Below are positions 45,118 through 57,009 of a stretch of 64,000 nt of DNA, piece by piece (the first letter of the stretch is position 1; every line of letters begins with the position of its first letter). The notes below the pieces were generated by a model, which worked only from the letters and a program-made list of their open reading frames with translations, made no database searches and had not been told where the DNA came from. This stretch comes from Flavobacterium terrae (lineage in GTDB: Bacteria > Bacteroidota > Bacteroidia > Flavobacteriales > Flavobacteriaceae). The position numbers were made by a program, and so were the translations under genes. The stretch lies in assembly GCF_900142035.1 (NCBI RefSeq), contig NZ_FQZI01000003.1, forward strand, positions 479,237 to 543,236, in the 5' to 3' direction.

Positions 45118-45432
45118 TTATTTTGTAGATTTATAGTAAATTTTATTCTCTAACCATTCTTGAACAGCTAAAGCGTGAGGCTTTGGTAATTTTTCATAAA
45201 ACTTAGAAACTTCGATTTGTTCTTTGTTTTCAAAAATTTCCTCTAGGCTATCATTATATGTAGCAAATTCTTCTAACTTTTCAATTAACTCTTTTTTGAT
45301 TTCTGAGTTAATTTGATTAGCTCTTCTTGCCATAATTGTGATAGCTTCATAAACATTTCCGGTTGGCTCTTCAATTAAACTTTTGTTATAAGTTATTGTG
45401 TTTACCGGAGCAGTTGTTTTCTTTAAATCCAT
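45118..45432 (-). CDS. rpoZ: RNA polymerase omega subunit, Bacteroidetes type
   Basis: The 104-residue protein contains GNVYEAITIMARRANQINSEIKKELIEKLEEFATYNDSLEEIFENKEQIEVSKFYEKLPKP. The IMARRANQI stretch corresponds to the RPB6/omega core. The Bacteroidetes form has this longer acidic tail. It assists assembly and stability of RNA polymerase. It lies between bamD (4 bp) and coaBC (13 bp), the usual Bacteroidetes order. Confidence 0.92.
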   Translation of the reverse strand: MDLKKTTAPVNTITYNKSLIEEPTGNVYEAITIMARRANQINSEIKKELIEKLEEFATYNDSLEEIFENKEQIEVSKFYEKLPKPHALAVQEWLENKIYYKSTK

Positions 45433-45436
45433 CCTT

Positions 45437-46234
45437 TTACTTATTTTGAAATTGTTGTAAATCCTTATCTATTCTTGCTAACATTTCATCAGCTTTATCT
45501 TTATACTCTGTACTTGAATTAAATTTAATTAAAGCACTATAAGCTGTTTTTGCAGCATTTAATCTCTCCTCCATTTTACTTGGCACACTATTTATAGCTA
45601 ACTGGTAACTAGAATCAAACTTGTAGTATAAAGCTTTTTCTTTGAATGGTGTACCAGGATAATCAGAAATAAAATTATCTAATGCTTTGATAGCAGCTTT
45701 AAAATCTGAAATCGTATTATATTGTCTTGCTATTTCAAACGCTTTTTTCTCAAGCTTTTCTCTCAATTCTTTAATAGTCGCATTCGCCTCTGGAGAATAT
45801 TTAGAATCAGGATACTTATCTATAAAATTTTGCATTTTAGTTATAGCTTTTTCAGTATCTACTTGGTCTAGAGTGTAAACTGGAGATAATTCATAGTACG
45901 ATTTTGCTCCAAGAAAAGATGCCTCTTCAGCTTTTTCACTTTTTGGATACATAGCCGCCAAGCTTTCAAACTGATAACCTGATAAATAATATTGTTTTGT
46001 TTTGTAATAAGACTGCGCAAACATATATGTTAGCTTTTCTCCTTCTGGCTTTCCTCTGTAAGCAGGAGCAATTTGTTCAAACAAGCGTATTGCTTTGTTA
46101 TATTTCTCTGCTTCATATTTCTTTTCTGCTGCTTGTAATTTAACTGCAACATCTTCAGATTTAAGAGCTTTTTGATATTCACTGCAAGAAGACAAAGCAA
46201 AAACAAGCAGAAATATATATAGTAATTTATTCAT
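45437..46234 (-). CDS. bamD: Outer membrane protein assembly factor BamD
   Basis: The 265-residue lipoprotein (lipobox LSSC, Cys17) has TPR-type repeats: AEKYNKAIRLFEQIAPAYRGKPEGEKLTYMFAQSYYKTKQYYLSGYQFESLAAMYP and TEKAITKMQNFIDKYPDSKY. BamD is the essential lipoprotein of the Bam complex that inserts outer-membrane barrels. It is the first gene after a clear promoter, so it heads the bamD-rpoZ-coaBC-DUF4835-recN unit. Confidence 0.95.
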   Translation of the reverse strand: MNKLLYIFLLVFALSSCSEYQKALKSEDVAVKLQAAEKKYEAEKYNKAIRLFEQIAPAYRGKPEGEKLTYMFAQSYYKTKQYYLSGYQFESLAAMYPKSEKAEEASFLGAKSYYELSPVYTLDQVDTEKAITKMQNFIDKYPDSKYSPEANATIKELREKLEKKAFEIARQYNTISDFKAAIKALDNFISDYPGTPFKEKALYYKFDSSYQLAINSVPSKMEERLNAAKTAYSALIKFNSSTEYKDKADEMLARIDKDLQQFQNK

Positions 46235-46287
46235 ATTTATTCAAAATCCTCAATTTCATTGGTCTTTTTTGACCACAAAACGAACCG

Positions 46288-46318
46288 CAAATTTAGTTAT
46301 TAATTTGTATATACAAAA
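46288..46318 (-). promoter_or_regulatory. Promoter of the bamD-rpoZ-coaBC operon
   Basis: On the minus strand TTTTG (46314-46318), an 18-bp spacer and TAAATTTG (46288-46295) match the Bacteroidetes consensus. The leader to bamD is about 50 nt and includes a small GGTC/GACC hairpin. Confidence 0.65.
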
Positions 46319-46329
46319 CTTTATTTTTA

Positions 46330-47211
46330 TTACTTCAACAACTGTTTTGTAAAAGCATCCAGTCGATTAGCTAAACTTTCATTTACATTCACTAAAGGTA
46401 GTCTAACTGTATTTTCAGAAAGCTGTAATGATTTGAAAATTTCTTTTACACCACCAGGATTTCCTTGCTCAAAAATCATATCAATGCTGTCCATTAACTC
46501 ATAATGCAAAGCATATGCTTCATCTACTTTTCTCTCTAACCCTAAACGAACCATAGTAGAAAATTCTTTTGGATATCCTTCACCTATAACAGATATAACT
46601 CCCGCACCACCAGCTAACACCATTGGCAAAGTAATCATATCATCCCCTGAAATTACAAGAAAATCTTTAGGCTTATGTTGAATCAATTTCATTGCTTGAA
46701 CAATATCACCAGCCGCTTCTTTTATACCTATTATATTCTTAAAGTCATTAGCAAGGCGCAAAACAGTTTCTGGCAACATATTACTTGCAGTTCTTCCTGG
46801 TACATTATAAACAATTACTGGAATTGGAGAATTCTCTGCAATCATTTTAAAATGTTGATAAATCCCTTCTTGTGTTGGCTTGTTATAGTAAGGTGATACA
46901 GATAAAATGGCCTGAAAATTAGAAAAATCTCTATTTTTTAACTCCTCAACTACCTTAAGAGTATTATTTCCTCCTACTCCTAATACTAAAGGCAATCTTC
47001 CGTTGTTAGCTTCAACGATTGTATTAATTACTAATTCTTTTTCATCTTGTGATAAAGTTGCAGATTCGGCAGTTGTTCCTAAAACAACTAAGTACTCTAC
47101 TCCTCCTTCTGTAACATAGTTTACAATTCTTTTTAAAGCTTCAGTATCAACCGAAAAATCTTTTTTGAAAGGAGTTACAAGGGCTACTCCTGTCCCAACA
47201 AATGCTTGCAT
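46330..47211 (-). CDS. dapA: 4-hydroxy-tetrahydrodipicolinate synthase
   Basis: The 293-residue TIM-barrel enzyme has [17 protein letters not shown] at the start, [25 protein letters not shown] with the active-site Tyr, and [10 protein letters not shown] with the Schiff-base Lys (near 163). It condenses pyruvate and aspartate semialdehyde for lysine and diaminopimelate synthesis, feeding peptidoglycan. It follows the DUF6913 gene with a 2-bp gap and shares its promoter. Confidence 0.97.
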   Translation of the reverse strand: MQAFVGTGVALVTPFKKDFSVDTEALKRIVNYVTEGGVEYLVVLGTTAESATLSQDEKELVINTIVEANNGRLPLVLGVGGNNTLKVVEELKNRDFSNFQAILSVSPYYNKPTQEGIYQHFKMIAENSPIPVIVYNVPGRTASNMLPETVLRLANDFKNIIGIKEAAGDIVQAMKLIQHKPKDFLVISGDDMITLPMVLAGGAGVISVIGEGYPKEFSTMVRLGLERKVDEAYALHYELMDSIDMIFEQGNPGGVKEIFKSLQLSENTVRLPLVNVNESLANRLDAFTKQLLK

Positions 47212-47213
47212 GT

Positions 47214-47732
47214 TTAAATTTTGTTTAAAATTTTTAAATATCTGAACAACTCATGTACAAAAACTTTGTAGTTTTCTACATTAGTATTAATCATTAAATG
47301 ATTGAGTCTTTTATCAACTGTAGAAAATCCAACTTTAAACAAAGCTTTTGATTGATGTGTTGCTAAAAGAAGTGTTTTTTTTTCAGTATCATAGTAACTT
47401 ATGAGCATATCAAAAGGAAATTTTAAAAATTCAGCTACAAATTCTTGCTTAAATTCACCTCTCCAATTCATATTTTTCCTACTGAAAGTATCATGAACTA
47501 ACTGTTCATTTTTCTTAATTTTATTTTTAAATATTAGAATTTTTATATCCTCTTGAACAATGCCACTCGTTATCAATTCCTTTACCAGCTCTTCGGTTTG
47601 CTGGAAATAGCTCTCATCTACTAACACACCTACTGTTTTAATTGATGAGTTAAGTGCACTGGGCTTGACATTATCTAAACTAGATTTTAATATTTTTTTT
47701 AATGATAATTCTTTTATATACTTTATAAACAT
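47214..47732 (-). CDS. DUF6913-type protein of unknown function
   Basis: The 172-residue protein starts [19 protein letters not shown] and contains [22 protein letters not shown] and [51 protein letters not shown] recognise this as a Bacteroidetes family usually found immediately before dapA (DUF6913, from memory). It has no signal peptide or membrane helix. The 2-bp gap to dapA shows one transcript. Function unknown. Confidence 0.82.
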   Translation of the reverse strand: MFIKYIKELSLKKILKSSLDNVKPSALNSSIKTVGVLVDESYFQQTEELVKELITSGIVQEDIKILIFKNKIKKNEQLVHDTFSRKNMNWRGEFKQEFVAEFLKFPFDMLISYYDTEKKTLLLATHQSKALFKVGFSTVDKRLNHLMINTNVENYKVFVHELFRYLKILNKI

Positions 47733-47761
47733 ATTACATTTACCGTTTCAAAACTTAAGAA

Positions 47762-47769
47762 CAAATTTA
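47762..47769 (-). promoter_or_regulatory. -7 element before DUF6913-dapA
   Basis: On the minus strand this reads TAAATTTG, about 29 bp before the ATG at 47732, in the divergent gap. Confidence 0.5.
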
Positions 47770-47790
47770 AGCAATTAAGATTCGATTAAT

Positions 47791-48573
47791 ATGGTAAATG
47801 TAAAAAAGAGTGTCACAGTTTTAAAGCATTTTGTTTTAATTTTAACGTTATCGTTAATGGGATACGAATGTGCAGCACAAACTGTAGTCACAATTATTGA
47901 AGGAAAACAAATTAATGTTAATGAAAATTACCCCACTAAACAAGAGTACGAAGCTTTAGTTTCTCCTTACAGGGATAAAATCAACAAAGACCTTGATGCT
48001 GTTTTAGCCATTTGTCCAGAAACATTAGACAAAAGCAAAGGACAATGGCAATCTAACATAGGTAATATGCTTGCTAGTGTTGTATTAGAAAAAGGTAATC
48101 CTGTTTTTAACAAAAGAGAAAACAAAAATATTGATTTATGTATTTTAAACCATGGAGGTATTAGAGCTATTATGCCTCAAGGAAATGTTTCTGCAAGAAC
48201 TGCTTTTGAAATCCAACCTTTTGAAAACTCTGCTATTGTTGTTGGTATTAAAGGAGAACAAATTGCTGAGTTTGCAGACTATTTTGTAAAAGAGAAAAAA
48301 CCTCACCCAACAGCGGGAATTTCTTTCACTATAACTGTAGATAACAAAGTAAAAGATATAAAAGTAAATAATGAACCACTAGTTTTAGACAAGGTTTATT
48401 ATGTTGTTACTTCAGATTATTTAGCTAATGGTGGAGACAAAATGGATTTTTTCAAAAAAAATGTATCCTCTACAATTCTTGATTACAAATTAAGAAACAT
48501 GTTAATTGATTACATGAAAGATGTAGATACAATTAAAGTAAACAATGAAGTTAGAATAAACCAAGAAAAATAA
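47791..48573 (+). CDS. 5'-nucleotidase, C-terminal (substrate-binding) domain protein
   Basis: The 260-residue exported protein (signal ending CAAQ around 30) consists of a 5'-nucleotidase C-terminal domain: QWQSNIGNMLASVVLEKG, then LCILNHGGIRAIMPQGNVSARTAFEIQPFENSAIVVGIKGEQI and YYVVTSDYLANGGDKM. In UshA-like enzymes this domain binds the nucleoside and follows the metallophosphatase domain in the same chain. Here the metallophosphatase is a separate gene 5 bp downstream. Together they probably hydrolyse nucleotides or sugar nucleotides in the periplasm. Confidence 0.9.
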   Translation: MVNVKKSVTVLKHFVLILTLSLMGYECAAQTVVTIIEGKQINVNENYPTKQEYEALVSPYRDKINKDLDAVLAICPETLDKSKGQWQSNIGNMLASVVLEKGNPVFNKRENKNIDLCILNHGGIRAIMPQGNVSARTAFEIQPFENSAIVVGIKGEQIAEFADYFVKEKKPHPTAGISFTITVDNKVKDIKVNNEPLVLDKVYYVVTSDYLANGGDKMDFFKKNVSSTILDYKLRNMLIDYMKDVDTIKVNNEVRINQEK

Positions 48574-48578
48574 CACTA

Positions 48579-49496
48579 ATGAAAAGAAGAGATTTTATCC
48601 AAAAAACTGCAGCTGGAACTACATTATTAGGTCTTGGAGGTTTATCATTGAGTAGTTTTGACTCTGCTGTTGATGTTAAAAAGATTACAATTTTACATAC
48701 AAACGATACACATAGCCATATTGATCCATTTCCAGCAACACACCCAAAGAACCCGAATCAAGGAGGTGTAGCAAGAAGAGCAGCTTTAATTGAACAAATT
48801 AGAAAAACTGAACCTAATGTTTTATTACTTGATGCTGGTGATATTTTTCAAGGAACTCCATACTTTAACTATTACGGAGGTGAATTGGAATTTAAACTAA
48901 TGAGCATGATGCAATATGATTTAGCTACAATAGGAAATCATGATTTTGACAATGGTGTTGATGGATTATTAGCACAATTACCACATGCAAAATTTGATTT
49001 TGTATCTGCAAATTATGATTTCAAAAACACTGTACTTGATACTTTTGTAAAACCTTATAAAATCTTCAAAAAAGATGGCATCAAGATTGGTGTATTTGGT
49101 CTAGGAGTTGAATTAGATGGATTAGTAGACAAAAACCTATACAAAGAAACTAAATACTACAACCCAATCGAAATAGCTACAGATATTACTAAAAAGCTAA
49201 AAGATGAAGAAAAATGTGATTTAGTAATTTGTCTTTCTCACATTGGTTTTGAATATAAAAATGATGCAAACAAAGTTTGTGACATCATGTTAGCTAAAAA
49301 AACAAGAAATATCGATTTAATTATTGGAGGTCACACTCATACTTTCTTAGACAAACCAGTAATAGAAAAAAACTTAGATGGTCAGGAGGTTTTAATTAAC
49401 CAAGTTGGTGCGTATGGAATCAATTTAGGAAGAATTGACTTTTATTTTGACAATAAAATGAATTTATCAGCTAGCGGAAGAAGAATTTTTATTTAA
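48579..49496 (+). CDS. 5'-nucleotidase, N-terminal metallophosphatase domain protein (Tat-exported)
   Basis: The 305-residue protein starts MKRRDFIQKTAAGTTLLGLGG, a twin-arginine-type signal. It has the calcineurin-like metal motifs ILHTNDTHSH, LLLDAGDIFQGTPY, LATIGNHDFDNG, LSHIGFE and IIGGHTHTFLDKP. These bind two metals for phosphoester hydrolysis. The C-terminal substrate domain is absent from this chain and encoded just upstream. Its 3' end overlaps the convergent membrane-protein gene by 30 bp. Confidence 0.93.
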   Translation: MKRRDFIQKTAAGTTLLGLGGLSLSSFDSAVDVKKITILHTNDTHSHIDPFPATHPKNPNQGGVARRAALIEQIRKTEPNVLLLDAGDIFQGTPYFNYYGGELEFKLMSMMQYDLATIGNHDFDNGVDGLLAQLPHAKFDFVSANYDFKNTVLDTFVKPYKIFKKDGIKIGVFGLGVELDGLVDKNLYKETKYYNPIEIATDITKKLKDEEKCDLVICLSHIGFEYKNDANKVCDIMLAKKTRNIDLIIGGHTHTFLDKPVIEKNLDGQEVLINQVGAYGINLGRIDFYFDNKMNLSASGRRIFI

Positions 49497-50198
49497 ATCT
49501 TTTTGTTCTGACAAAATAATAAATTTATAAAAACCATATTGGGCGAAACAATACAAAGCCATAGATATGGGTTGAAAAGTGATAACAGAAAGATAAAAGA
49601 GCTTTATAACTAAAAGTATTTGATTTACTGTGAAAAGTAAAGTACTGATTAAAAGCCAATAGTTTTTTCTGTTATCATTTATCATATAAACCCCTACCGA
49701 TAATCCTCCTAAAAAACTCATAAACATAGCCTGGATAATATATACAAATAAACCATCTCCGAGTTCATCAATCGTCAAACAAGTCAGATAAAAGTATATA
49801 AACAAAAAGGGAAGGCTACCTATAATTACAGGAAAATAACTCTTAATCTTAACAAATTTCATTATTAAGTATATGGTTATAATTCTGTAAACTAAGAAAG
49901 TTGTTGCTCCAAAAATAATAAAATCAAAATCTTCATTATATATGAAAAGCATATTTGCAATGAATGCAAAAAAAAGCGCGATTAAATAATATAGATTTCT
50001 AACAGATGATGTAGTCCAATAAAGAAGCATCAAAATGGGCATTAAAAGCATTTTGAATATAAAAATAAAACTTCGATATTCGAAAAACTCTGCAATTGCT
50101 TCAGATAGAGAAACTAAAAAGAAAAGAGCAATTAACATATTTGCCTCGGAAGACGAACTGATTTGCTTTATATTATCTTTATCTTCCTTCATTTTCAA
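49467..50198 (-). CDS. YhhN-like multi-pass membrane protein (third of three)
   Basis: The 243-residue protein has about eight hydrophobic segments (LIALFFLVSLSEAIAEFF, FIFKMLLMPILMLLYW and so on) and resembles the two proteins encoded directly upstream and the YhhN/TMEM86 (lysoplasmalogenase) family in layout. It overlaps the previous gene by 4 bp (ATGA type) and its last 30 bp overlap the convergent phosphatase gene. Enzymatic function is unproven. Confidence 0.75.
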   Translation of the reverse strand: MKMKEDKDNIKQISSSSEANMLIALFFLVSLSEAIAEFFEYRSFIFIFKMLLMPILMLLYWTTSSVRNLYYLIALFFAFIANMLFIYNEDFDFIIFGATTFLVYRIITIYLIMKFVKIKSYFPVIIGSLPFLFIYFYLTCLTIDELGDGLFVYIIQAMFMSFLGGLSVGVYMINDNRKNYWLLISTLLFTVNQILLVIKLFYLSVITFQPISMALYCFAQYGFYKFIILSEQKDLNKNSSSAS

Positions 50199-50870
50199 GT
50201 TTTTTCTTCTAATAAATCATTAGTACTTGTTATGTACTTCACCATATAATAGTATGAAATAAATTGTCCTGCTACATTTAATGATACAAAAATATCAATC
50301 TTTAGGTAAAAATTATAAATGGCAAAAAAAACATCAGAGACGATAAAACAAATACACATTAGTAAAGCATAATAACTTCTCAAAGATGACTTATTTAAGT
50401 GATTATAACATATTAGCGCTGACAAGATACTTAACAGAATTCCATAAAAAACAAAAACATTAAACTCTAGTTGATCCATGCCCTTCATTAAATCTAAAAT
50501 AACTGTCAGAACAAATAAAAAAAATACAGAAAATCCAATTAAAGAAATAACTTTTTTATTTACAAAACTTTTAATTCCTATATCTGTGAGAATAAAATAT
50601 GTAAAAATTGAATACATACAAATATTTAAAAAAGCAATAGGTAAAGTCCCGTTTGGTAAATTGATAAGCACAATCATATCGGCCGCAAAGCTGCAAAAAA
50701 CTGCTGTAGTAAAAAGTAAGTTAATTTCTCCTTTACAAAGTTGAACATAAAAAAAGTAAATTGAAGGAACAATCATAGGTTTAGCAATCAATTCAAAAGT
50801 TTCATAATTGAAAGTAACCCCAATAACAGCAAATATTGTGGCTACAAAATATAAAACCAAAGATGGATTA

Positions 50871-50881
<11 letters not shown>
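50195..50881 (-). CDS. YhhN-like multi-pass membrane protein (second of three)
   Basis: The 228-residue protein has about eight membrane segments. The start MKFNNPSLVLYFVATIFAVIGVTF followed by LIAKPMIVPSIYFFYV matches the first protein of the run (LLTKPSIIPALFIYYV), showing the genes are paralogues. The KP in helix 2 and AADM/SDV in helix 3 recall YhhN-family lysoplasmalogenases. It overlaps the upstream paralogue by 11 bp and the downstream one by 4 bp. Confidence 0.78.
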
Positions 50882-53642
<2,761 letters not shown>

Positions 53643-53670
53643 CTGATAAAATATAGATTTATAAAGAAAA

Positions 53671-54144
53671 CTATTTCTCTAAAATCGAATTCATTTGATC
53701 GTAAAGTTCTCCTTTACTAAATATAGCACCTTGCTTTATTAATTCAAAAATTTCTCCATTCCTGTCACCAGCAAAAACTTTTTGCCCACGTTGAACCTCA
53801 ACAGTATCTGTAAACAAATTATCGCTTAGCCATTCAAGGCCTTTTTTAGTTAAAAAATCAACTTCAGCGACATCTGTTTTTATAATAATAGTCTGTAAAT
53901 GAACCTCGGTACAATGAAATAAGAAAATATAATGATTAGAATAATGTTCTAAATATTTTGCATTGGTTAATACTCCTTCCCAAATTAAATCTGAAAACAC
54001 ATCGATTTCCTGTTCTGCAACTTCTGGTTTATGTTCTTTAATTAAATCCCATTCGTTCTTATCAATTTGTTGAGCAGCTAAAAAATTGATAAACTCAGAA
54101 TGTAATTCTTCTAATTGTTCTTTTGATAATCTTGTGTATTTCAT
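53671..54144 (-). CDS. DUF6495 family protein
   Basis: The 157-residue cytoplasmic protein starts MKYTRLSKEQLEELHSEFINFLAAQQIDKNEWDLIKEHKPEVAEQEI, a pattern I know from flavobacterial DUF6495 proteins (name from memory). The middle reads YLEHYSNHYIFLFHC and the end IFSKGELYDQMNSIL. It overlaps the sterol-desaturase-like gene by one base, so translation is coupled. No function is known. Confidence 0.8.
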   Translation of the reverse strand: MKYTRLSKEQLEELHSEFINFLAAQQIDKNEWDLIKEHKPEVAEQEIDVFSDLIWEGVLTNAKYLEHYSNHYIFLFHCTEVHLQTIIIKTDVAEVDFLTKKGLEWLSDNLFTDTVEVQRGQKVFAGDRNGEIFELIKQGAIFSKGELYDQMNSILEK

Positions 54145-54902
54145 TATGTCTTATTAATTGTAGTTTTCTTAAAATTTATATCATAATCTTCTCTCAGAGT
54201 GTTAAATAATCTGTCCCAAATTAATGTATACAAACCATAATTTCCATGAAAGGATTTGTGATGTGCGTTATGTGCGGTTCCTGTATTTATCCATTTACCA
54301 ATAAGTGTTTTATTGAAATTTTTAGGATATAATTCATATCCTAAATGTCCATATACATTATAAATTATTTGAAATAACATGAACACAAAAAAAGCATTGC
54401 GATGCACCGGAACTGTAAACACAATTAAAGGAACAATACCTGTTTCTATAACCGCCTCTAAAGGATGAAAAGCATATGCTGTCCATGGAGAAGGATTTGT
54501 AGATTTATGATGAATTAAATGCACTTTTCGATACAAAACAGGATTATGCATTAAACGATGCATCCAATAAAAATAGGCATCATGTAAAAGAAACATCCAT
54601 AAAAAACTAAAAGCAAAATAATACCAATTATCTATTGGAGTGTAAATAACATTATTGTACTCCTTAAAGGTATTCATGCATAAATATGCAACCGAAGAAA
54701 AAATGAACATTGAAACAATCGAATATTTCACATCTCTAAAATAGTGTTCACTTTTAGGAAATTTATATTGTAATCTAAATTGTTGCCATTTATCTTTAAA
54801 TAGAACATAGCACAATAAAAAAGTAAAACCAGCTAAAATAAAGTATCTAGAGGATATAACAGAAACAACTTTAAGCCAAGCGTTAACGTCAAAATTTTCC
54901 AT
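54144..54902 (-). CDS. Sterol desaturase / fatty acid hydroxylase family protein
   Basis: The 252-residue membrane protein has about four transmembrane helices and the His-box pattern of the family: HDAYFYWMHRLMH, HLIHHKSTNPSPWTAYAFHPLE and HNAHHKSFHGNYGLYTLIWDRLF. The eight or more histidines bind a di-iron centre for O2-dependent hydroxylation or desaturation of lipids; carotenoid or fatty-acid substrates are both possible. It starts about 40 bp before the terminator of the ribosomal operon and is coupled to DUF6495. Confidence 0.9.
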   Translation of the reverse strand: MENFDVNAWLKVVSVISSRYFILAGFTFLLCYVLFKDKWQQFRLQYKFPKSEHYFRDVKYSIVSMFIFSSVAYLCMNTFKEYNNVIYTPIDNWYYFAFSFLWMFLLHDAYFYWMHRLMHNPVLYRKVHLIHHKSTNPSPWTAYAFHPLEAVIETGIVPLIVFTVPVHRNAFFVFMLFQIIYNVYGHLGYELYPKNFNKTLIGKWINTGTAHNAHHKSFHGNYGLYTLIWDRLFNTLREDYDINFKKTTINKT

Positions 54903-54943
54903 AAAAATGTTTTTCCAAACAAAAGTAAAGAATATAGAATAAA

Positions 54944-54971
54944 AAAAGTCTCTGAAGGTTCAGAGACTTTT
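54944..54971 (-). terminator. Terminator of the rpsF-rpsR-rplI operon
   Basis: AAAAGTCTCTG (54944-54954) pairs with CAGAGACTTTT (54961-54971), followed on the minus strand by T residues. Confidence 0.9.
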
Positions 54972-54990
54972 AAAAATATTTTCTTAAAAA

Positions 54991-55434
54991 TTAAGCTTGT
55001 TCAGCAACAATTTCGTAAGCTAAATCAACGATTACATCACGGTGTAAACGAACTGATGCATTGTATTTACCAGTTCTTTTAACGATACCTGAAGTAATGA
55101 ATTTTTTATCAATTGAATGACCGTTTTTCTCTAAAACAACAGCTAAATCAGCATTAGTAACAGATCCAAAAAGTTTCTCCCCTCCTGCTTTAGCAGTGAT
55201 TTTGATATCTAAAGCTTTTAATGCTTCAGCTAATGATTTAGCATCTGCAACAACTTTAGCTTCTTTGTGAGCTTTTTGTTTTAAGTTCTCAGCTAATACT
55301 TTTTTTGCTGATGGAGTAGCTAATACAGCTAATCCTTGAGGGATTAAAAAGTTACGTCCGTATCCTGGCTTAACAGTAACTACGTCATCTTTAAATCCTA
55401 AGTTTTGAACGTCTTGTTTTAATATAATTTCCAT
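54991..55434 (-). CDS. rplI: 50S ribosomal protein L9
   Basis: The 147-residue protein starts MEIILKQDVQNLGFKDDVVTVKPGYGRNFLIPQGLAVLATP, the L9 signature, with the long connecting helix (AENLKQKAHKEAKVV) and a C-terminal domain containing GEKLFGSVTNADLA. L9 binds 23S rRNA domain V. It is the last gene of the rpsF-rpsR-rplI operon and is separated from rpsR by a gap with a strong hairpin. Confidence 0.98.
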   Translation of the reverse strand: MEIILKQDVQNLGFKDDVVTVKPGYGRNFLIPQGLAVLATPSAKKVLAENLKQKAHKEAKVVADAKSLAEALKALDIKITAKAGGEKLFGSVTNADLAVVLEKNGHSIDKKFITSGIVKRTGKYNASVRLHRDVIVDLAYEIVAEQA

Positions 55435-55465
55435 GTTGTTGTCCTTTTGTATTTTTTAGAAGTTA

Positions 55466-55484
55466 GTCCCGACGTTGTCGGGAC
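55466..55484. other. Intercistronic hairpin between rpsR and rplI
   Basis: GTCCCGAC (55466-55473) pairs exactly with GTCGGGAC (55477-55484) around a 3-nt loop. There is no T-run on the minus strand, so it may be a processing, attenuation or mRNA-stability element. Confidence 0.6.
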
Positions 55485-55503
55485 AACAACTAGACTTTAA
55501 TAA

Positions 55504-55800
55504 TTATTTTAATAAATCAGCTACGTATGGCATTAAAGCTAAGTGACGTGCTCTTTTTACTGCTACAGATACTTTTCTTTGGTATTTTAAAGAAGTTCCT
55601 GTTAAACGACGAGGAAGGATTTTACCTTGCTCATTTACGAATTTTAACAAGAAGTCAGCATCTTTATAGTCGATGTATTTGATTCCTGATTTTTTGAAAC
55701 GACAATATTTTTTTTGTTTGTTCGTATCAATGTTTAAAGGCGTTAAATATCTGATATCTCCGTCTTTTTTTCCTTTTGCAGATTGCTCGATTGTTGACAT
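55504..55800 (-). CDS. rpsR: 30S ribosomal protein S18
   Basis: The 98-residue protein has [63 protein letters not shown], the complete S18 core. The N-terminal extension ([22 protein letters not shown]) is typical of Bacteroidetes. S18 pairs with S6 on the small-subunit platform. It is encoded 5 bp after rpsF. Confidence 0.98.
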   Translation of the reverse strand: MSTIEQSAKGKKDGDIRYLTPLNIDTNKQKKYCRFKKSGIKYIDYKDADFLLKFVNEQGKILPRRLTGTSLKYQRKVSVAVKRARHLALMPYVADLLK

Positions 55801-55805
55801 GATAA

Positions 55806-56147
55806 TTAAGCTTTTTTAGATTTTAATTTTTCTCTTCTTCTTTCAGCCCAAGAAATAGCGTGTTTGTCTAAACTAACTGTTAAGAAACGCATAACTCTTT
55901 CATCACGACGGAATTCAGTTTCAAAACCAATTAATACATCACCTTCTGCTTGGAATTCAAACAAATGGTAAAAACCAGATTTTTTGTTTTGAATTTCGTA
56001 AGCCATTTTTTTCAAGCCCCAATCCTCTTTGGATACCATCTTAGCACCTTTTGAAGCTAAATAATCTTCAAATTTGCTTACTGTTTCCTTTACCTGAGTT
56101 TCAGATAAAACGGGATTCAAGATGAAAACAGTTTCATAATGATTCAT
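55806..56147 (-). CDS. rpsF: 30S ribosomal protein S6
   Basis: The 113-residue protein starts [65 protein letters not shown], the S6 signature. It is the first gene of the operon, directly behind a textbook Bacteroidetes promoter. S6 and S18 bind each other; S6:S18 feedback on the leader is known in some bacteria but no clear binding motif was found in the short leader here. Confidence 0.98.
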   Translation of the reverse strand: MNHYETVFILNPVLSETQVKETVSKFEDYLASKGAKMVSKEDWGLKKMAYEIQNKKSGFYHLFEFQAEGDVLIGFETEFRRDERVMRFLTVSLDKHAISWAERRREKLKSKKA

Positions 56148-56180
56148 AATAATAAATTTTATTTGTTAAAAATGTGGGTG

Positions 56181-56212
56181 CAAAAGTAGTCTTTTTATTT
56201 CAATACACAAAA
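56181..56212 (-). promoter_or_regulatory. Promoter of the rpsF-rpsR-rplI operon
   Basis: On the minus strand TTTTG (56208-56212), a 19-bp spacer and TACTTTTG (56181-56188) match the consensus exactly. Transcription should start near 56176, leaving a leader of about 30 nt. Confidence 0.8.
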
Positions 56213-56316
56213 CAAAAATCAAATAAATCGATGAAAACCATTTTTTTACATAAAATAGTTTGGTGTTTCAATAAAAAACTATATTTTTAACAAACAAATC
56301 TATTAAAAAGACGCTT

Positions 56317-57009
56317 ATGAAATTGAACTGTATTGTTGTTGATGACAGCTCTATTCAGAGAATTTTGGTAACAAAATTAGTAGATGCTCACCCTAATCTA
56401 TCATTGGTTGGCGAATTTTCTAACGCTGTCGAAACCAAAAATTGCTTGGCTACAAAACAAGTTGATTTGTTATTTCTTGACATTGAAATGCCAGTTATAA
56501 ACGGATTTAACTTATTAGATGGTCTAAAAGAAAAACCACAAATCATATTTATCACCGCTAAAGCAGAATATGCAGTCAAAGCGTTTGATTATGATGCGAC
56601 TGATTATCTTCAAAAACCAATAACGAAAGAACGTTTTAATGCAGCCATAAAAAGAGCTATGGATATGTATCAATTACGTCGCGAAAGTGTTGAAGAAGAG
56701 GGAGAGCATATCTTTATCAAAAGTAATCTGAAAAAATTAAAAATCTATACTTCTAAAATTAAATGGATAGAAGCTTATGGAGACTATGTAAAAATAGTTA
56801 CAGAAGATGACAGTCACTTAGTATTGTCTACCATGAAATCTTTTGAAAAGGATTTATCAAAAGAAAAATTCATTAGAGTACATAAATCATTCATTATCAA
56901 TATTGATAAGATTGAGAAGTTTAACAGTAAATTCGCAGAAATAGGAGTAACAAAAATACCTTTAAGTCGTAACAAAAAAGAAGATTTAGTAAAAGCTTTA
57001 GATTCTTAA
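56317..57009 (+). CDS. LytTR-type response regulator
   Basis: The 230-residue protein has a receiver domain (1-118; VVDDSS, phospho-acceptor Asp55 in LFLDIEMP, Lys in YLQKPIT). A LytTR DNA-binding domain follows (about 135-228; IKWIEAYGDYVKIVTED, FIRVHKSFIINIDKI). No sensor kinase is adjacent, so its partner lies elsewhere. Its last 4 bp overlap the convergent priA gene. Targets are unknown. Confidence 0.93.
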   Translation: MKLNCIVVDDSSIQRILVTKLVDAHPNLSLVGEFSNAVETKNCLATKQVDLLFLDIEMPVINGFNLLDGLKEKPQIIFITAKAEYAVKAFDYDATDYLQKPITKERFNAAIKRAMDMYQLRRESVEEEGEHIFIKSNLKKLKIYTSKIKWIEAYGDYVKIVTEDDSHLVLSTMKSFEKDLSKEKFIRVHKSFIINIDKIEKFNSKFAEIGVTKIPLSRNKKEDLVKALDS

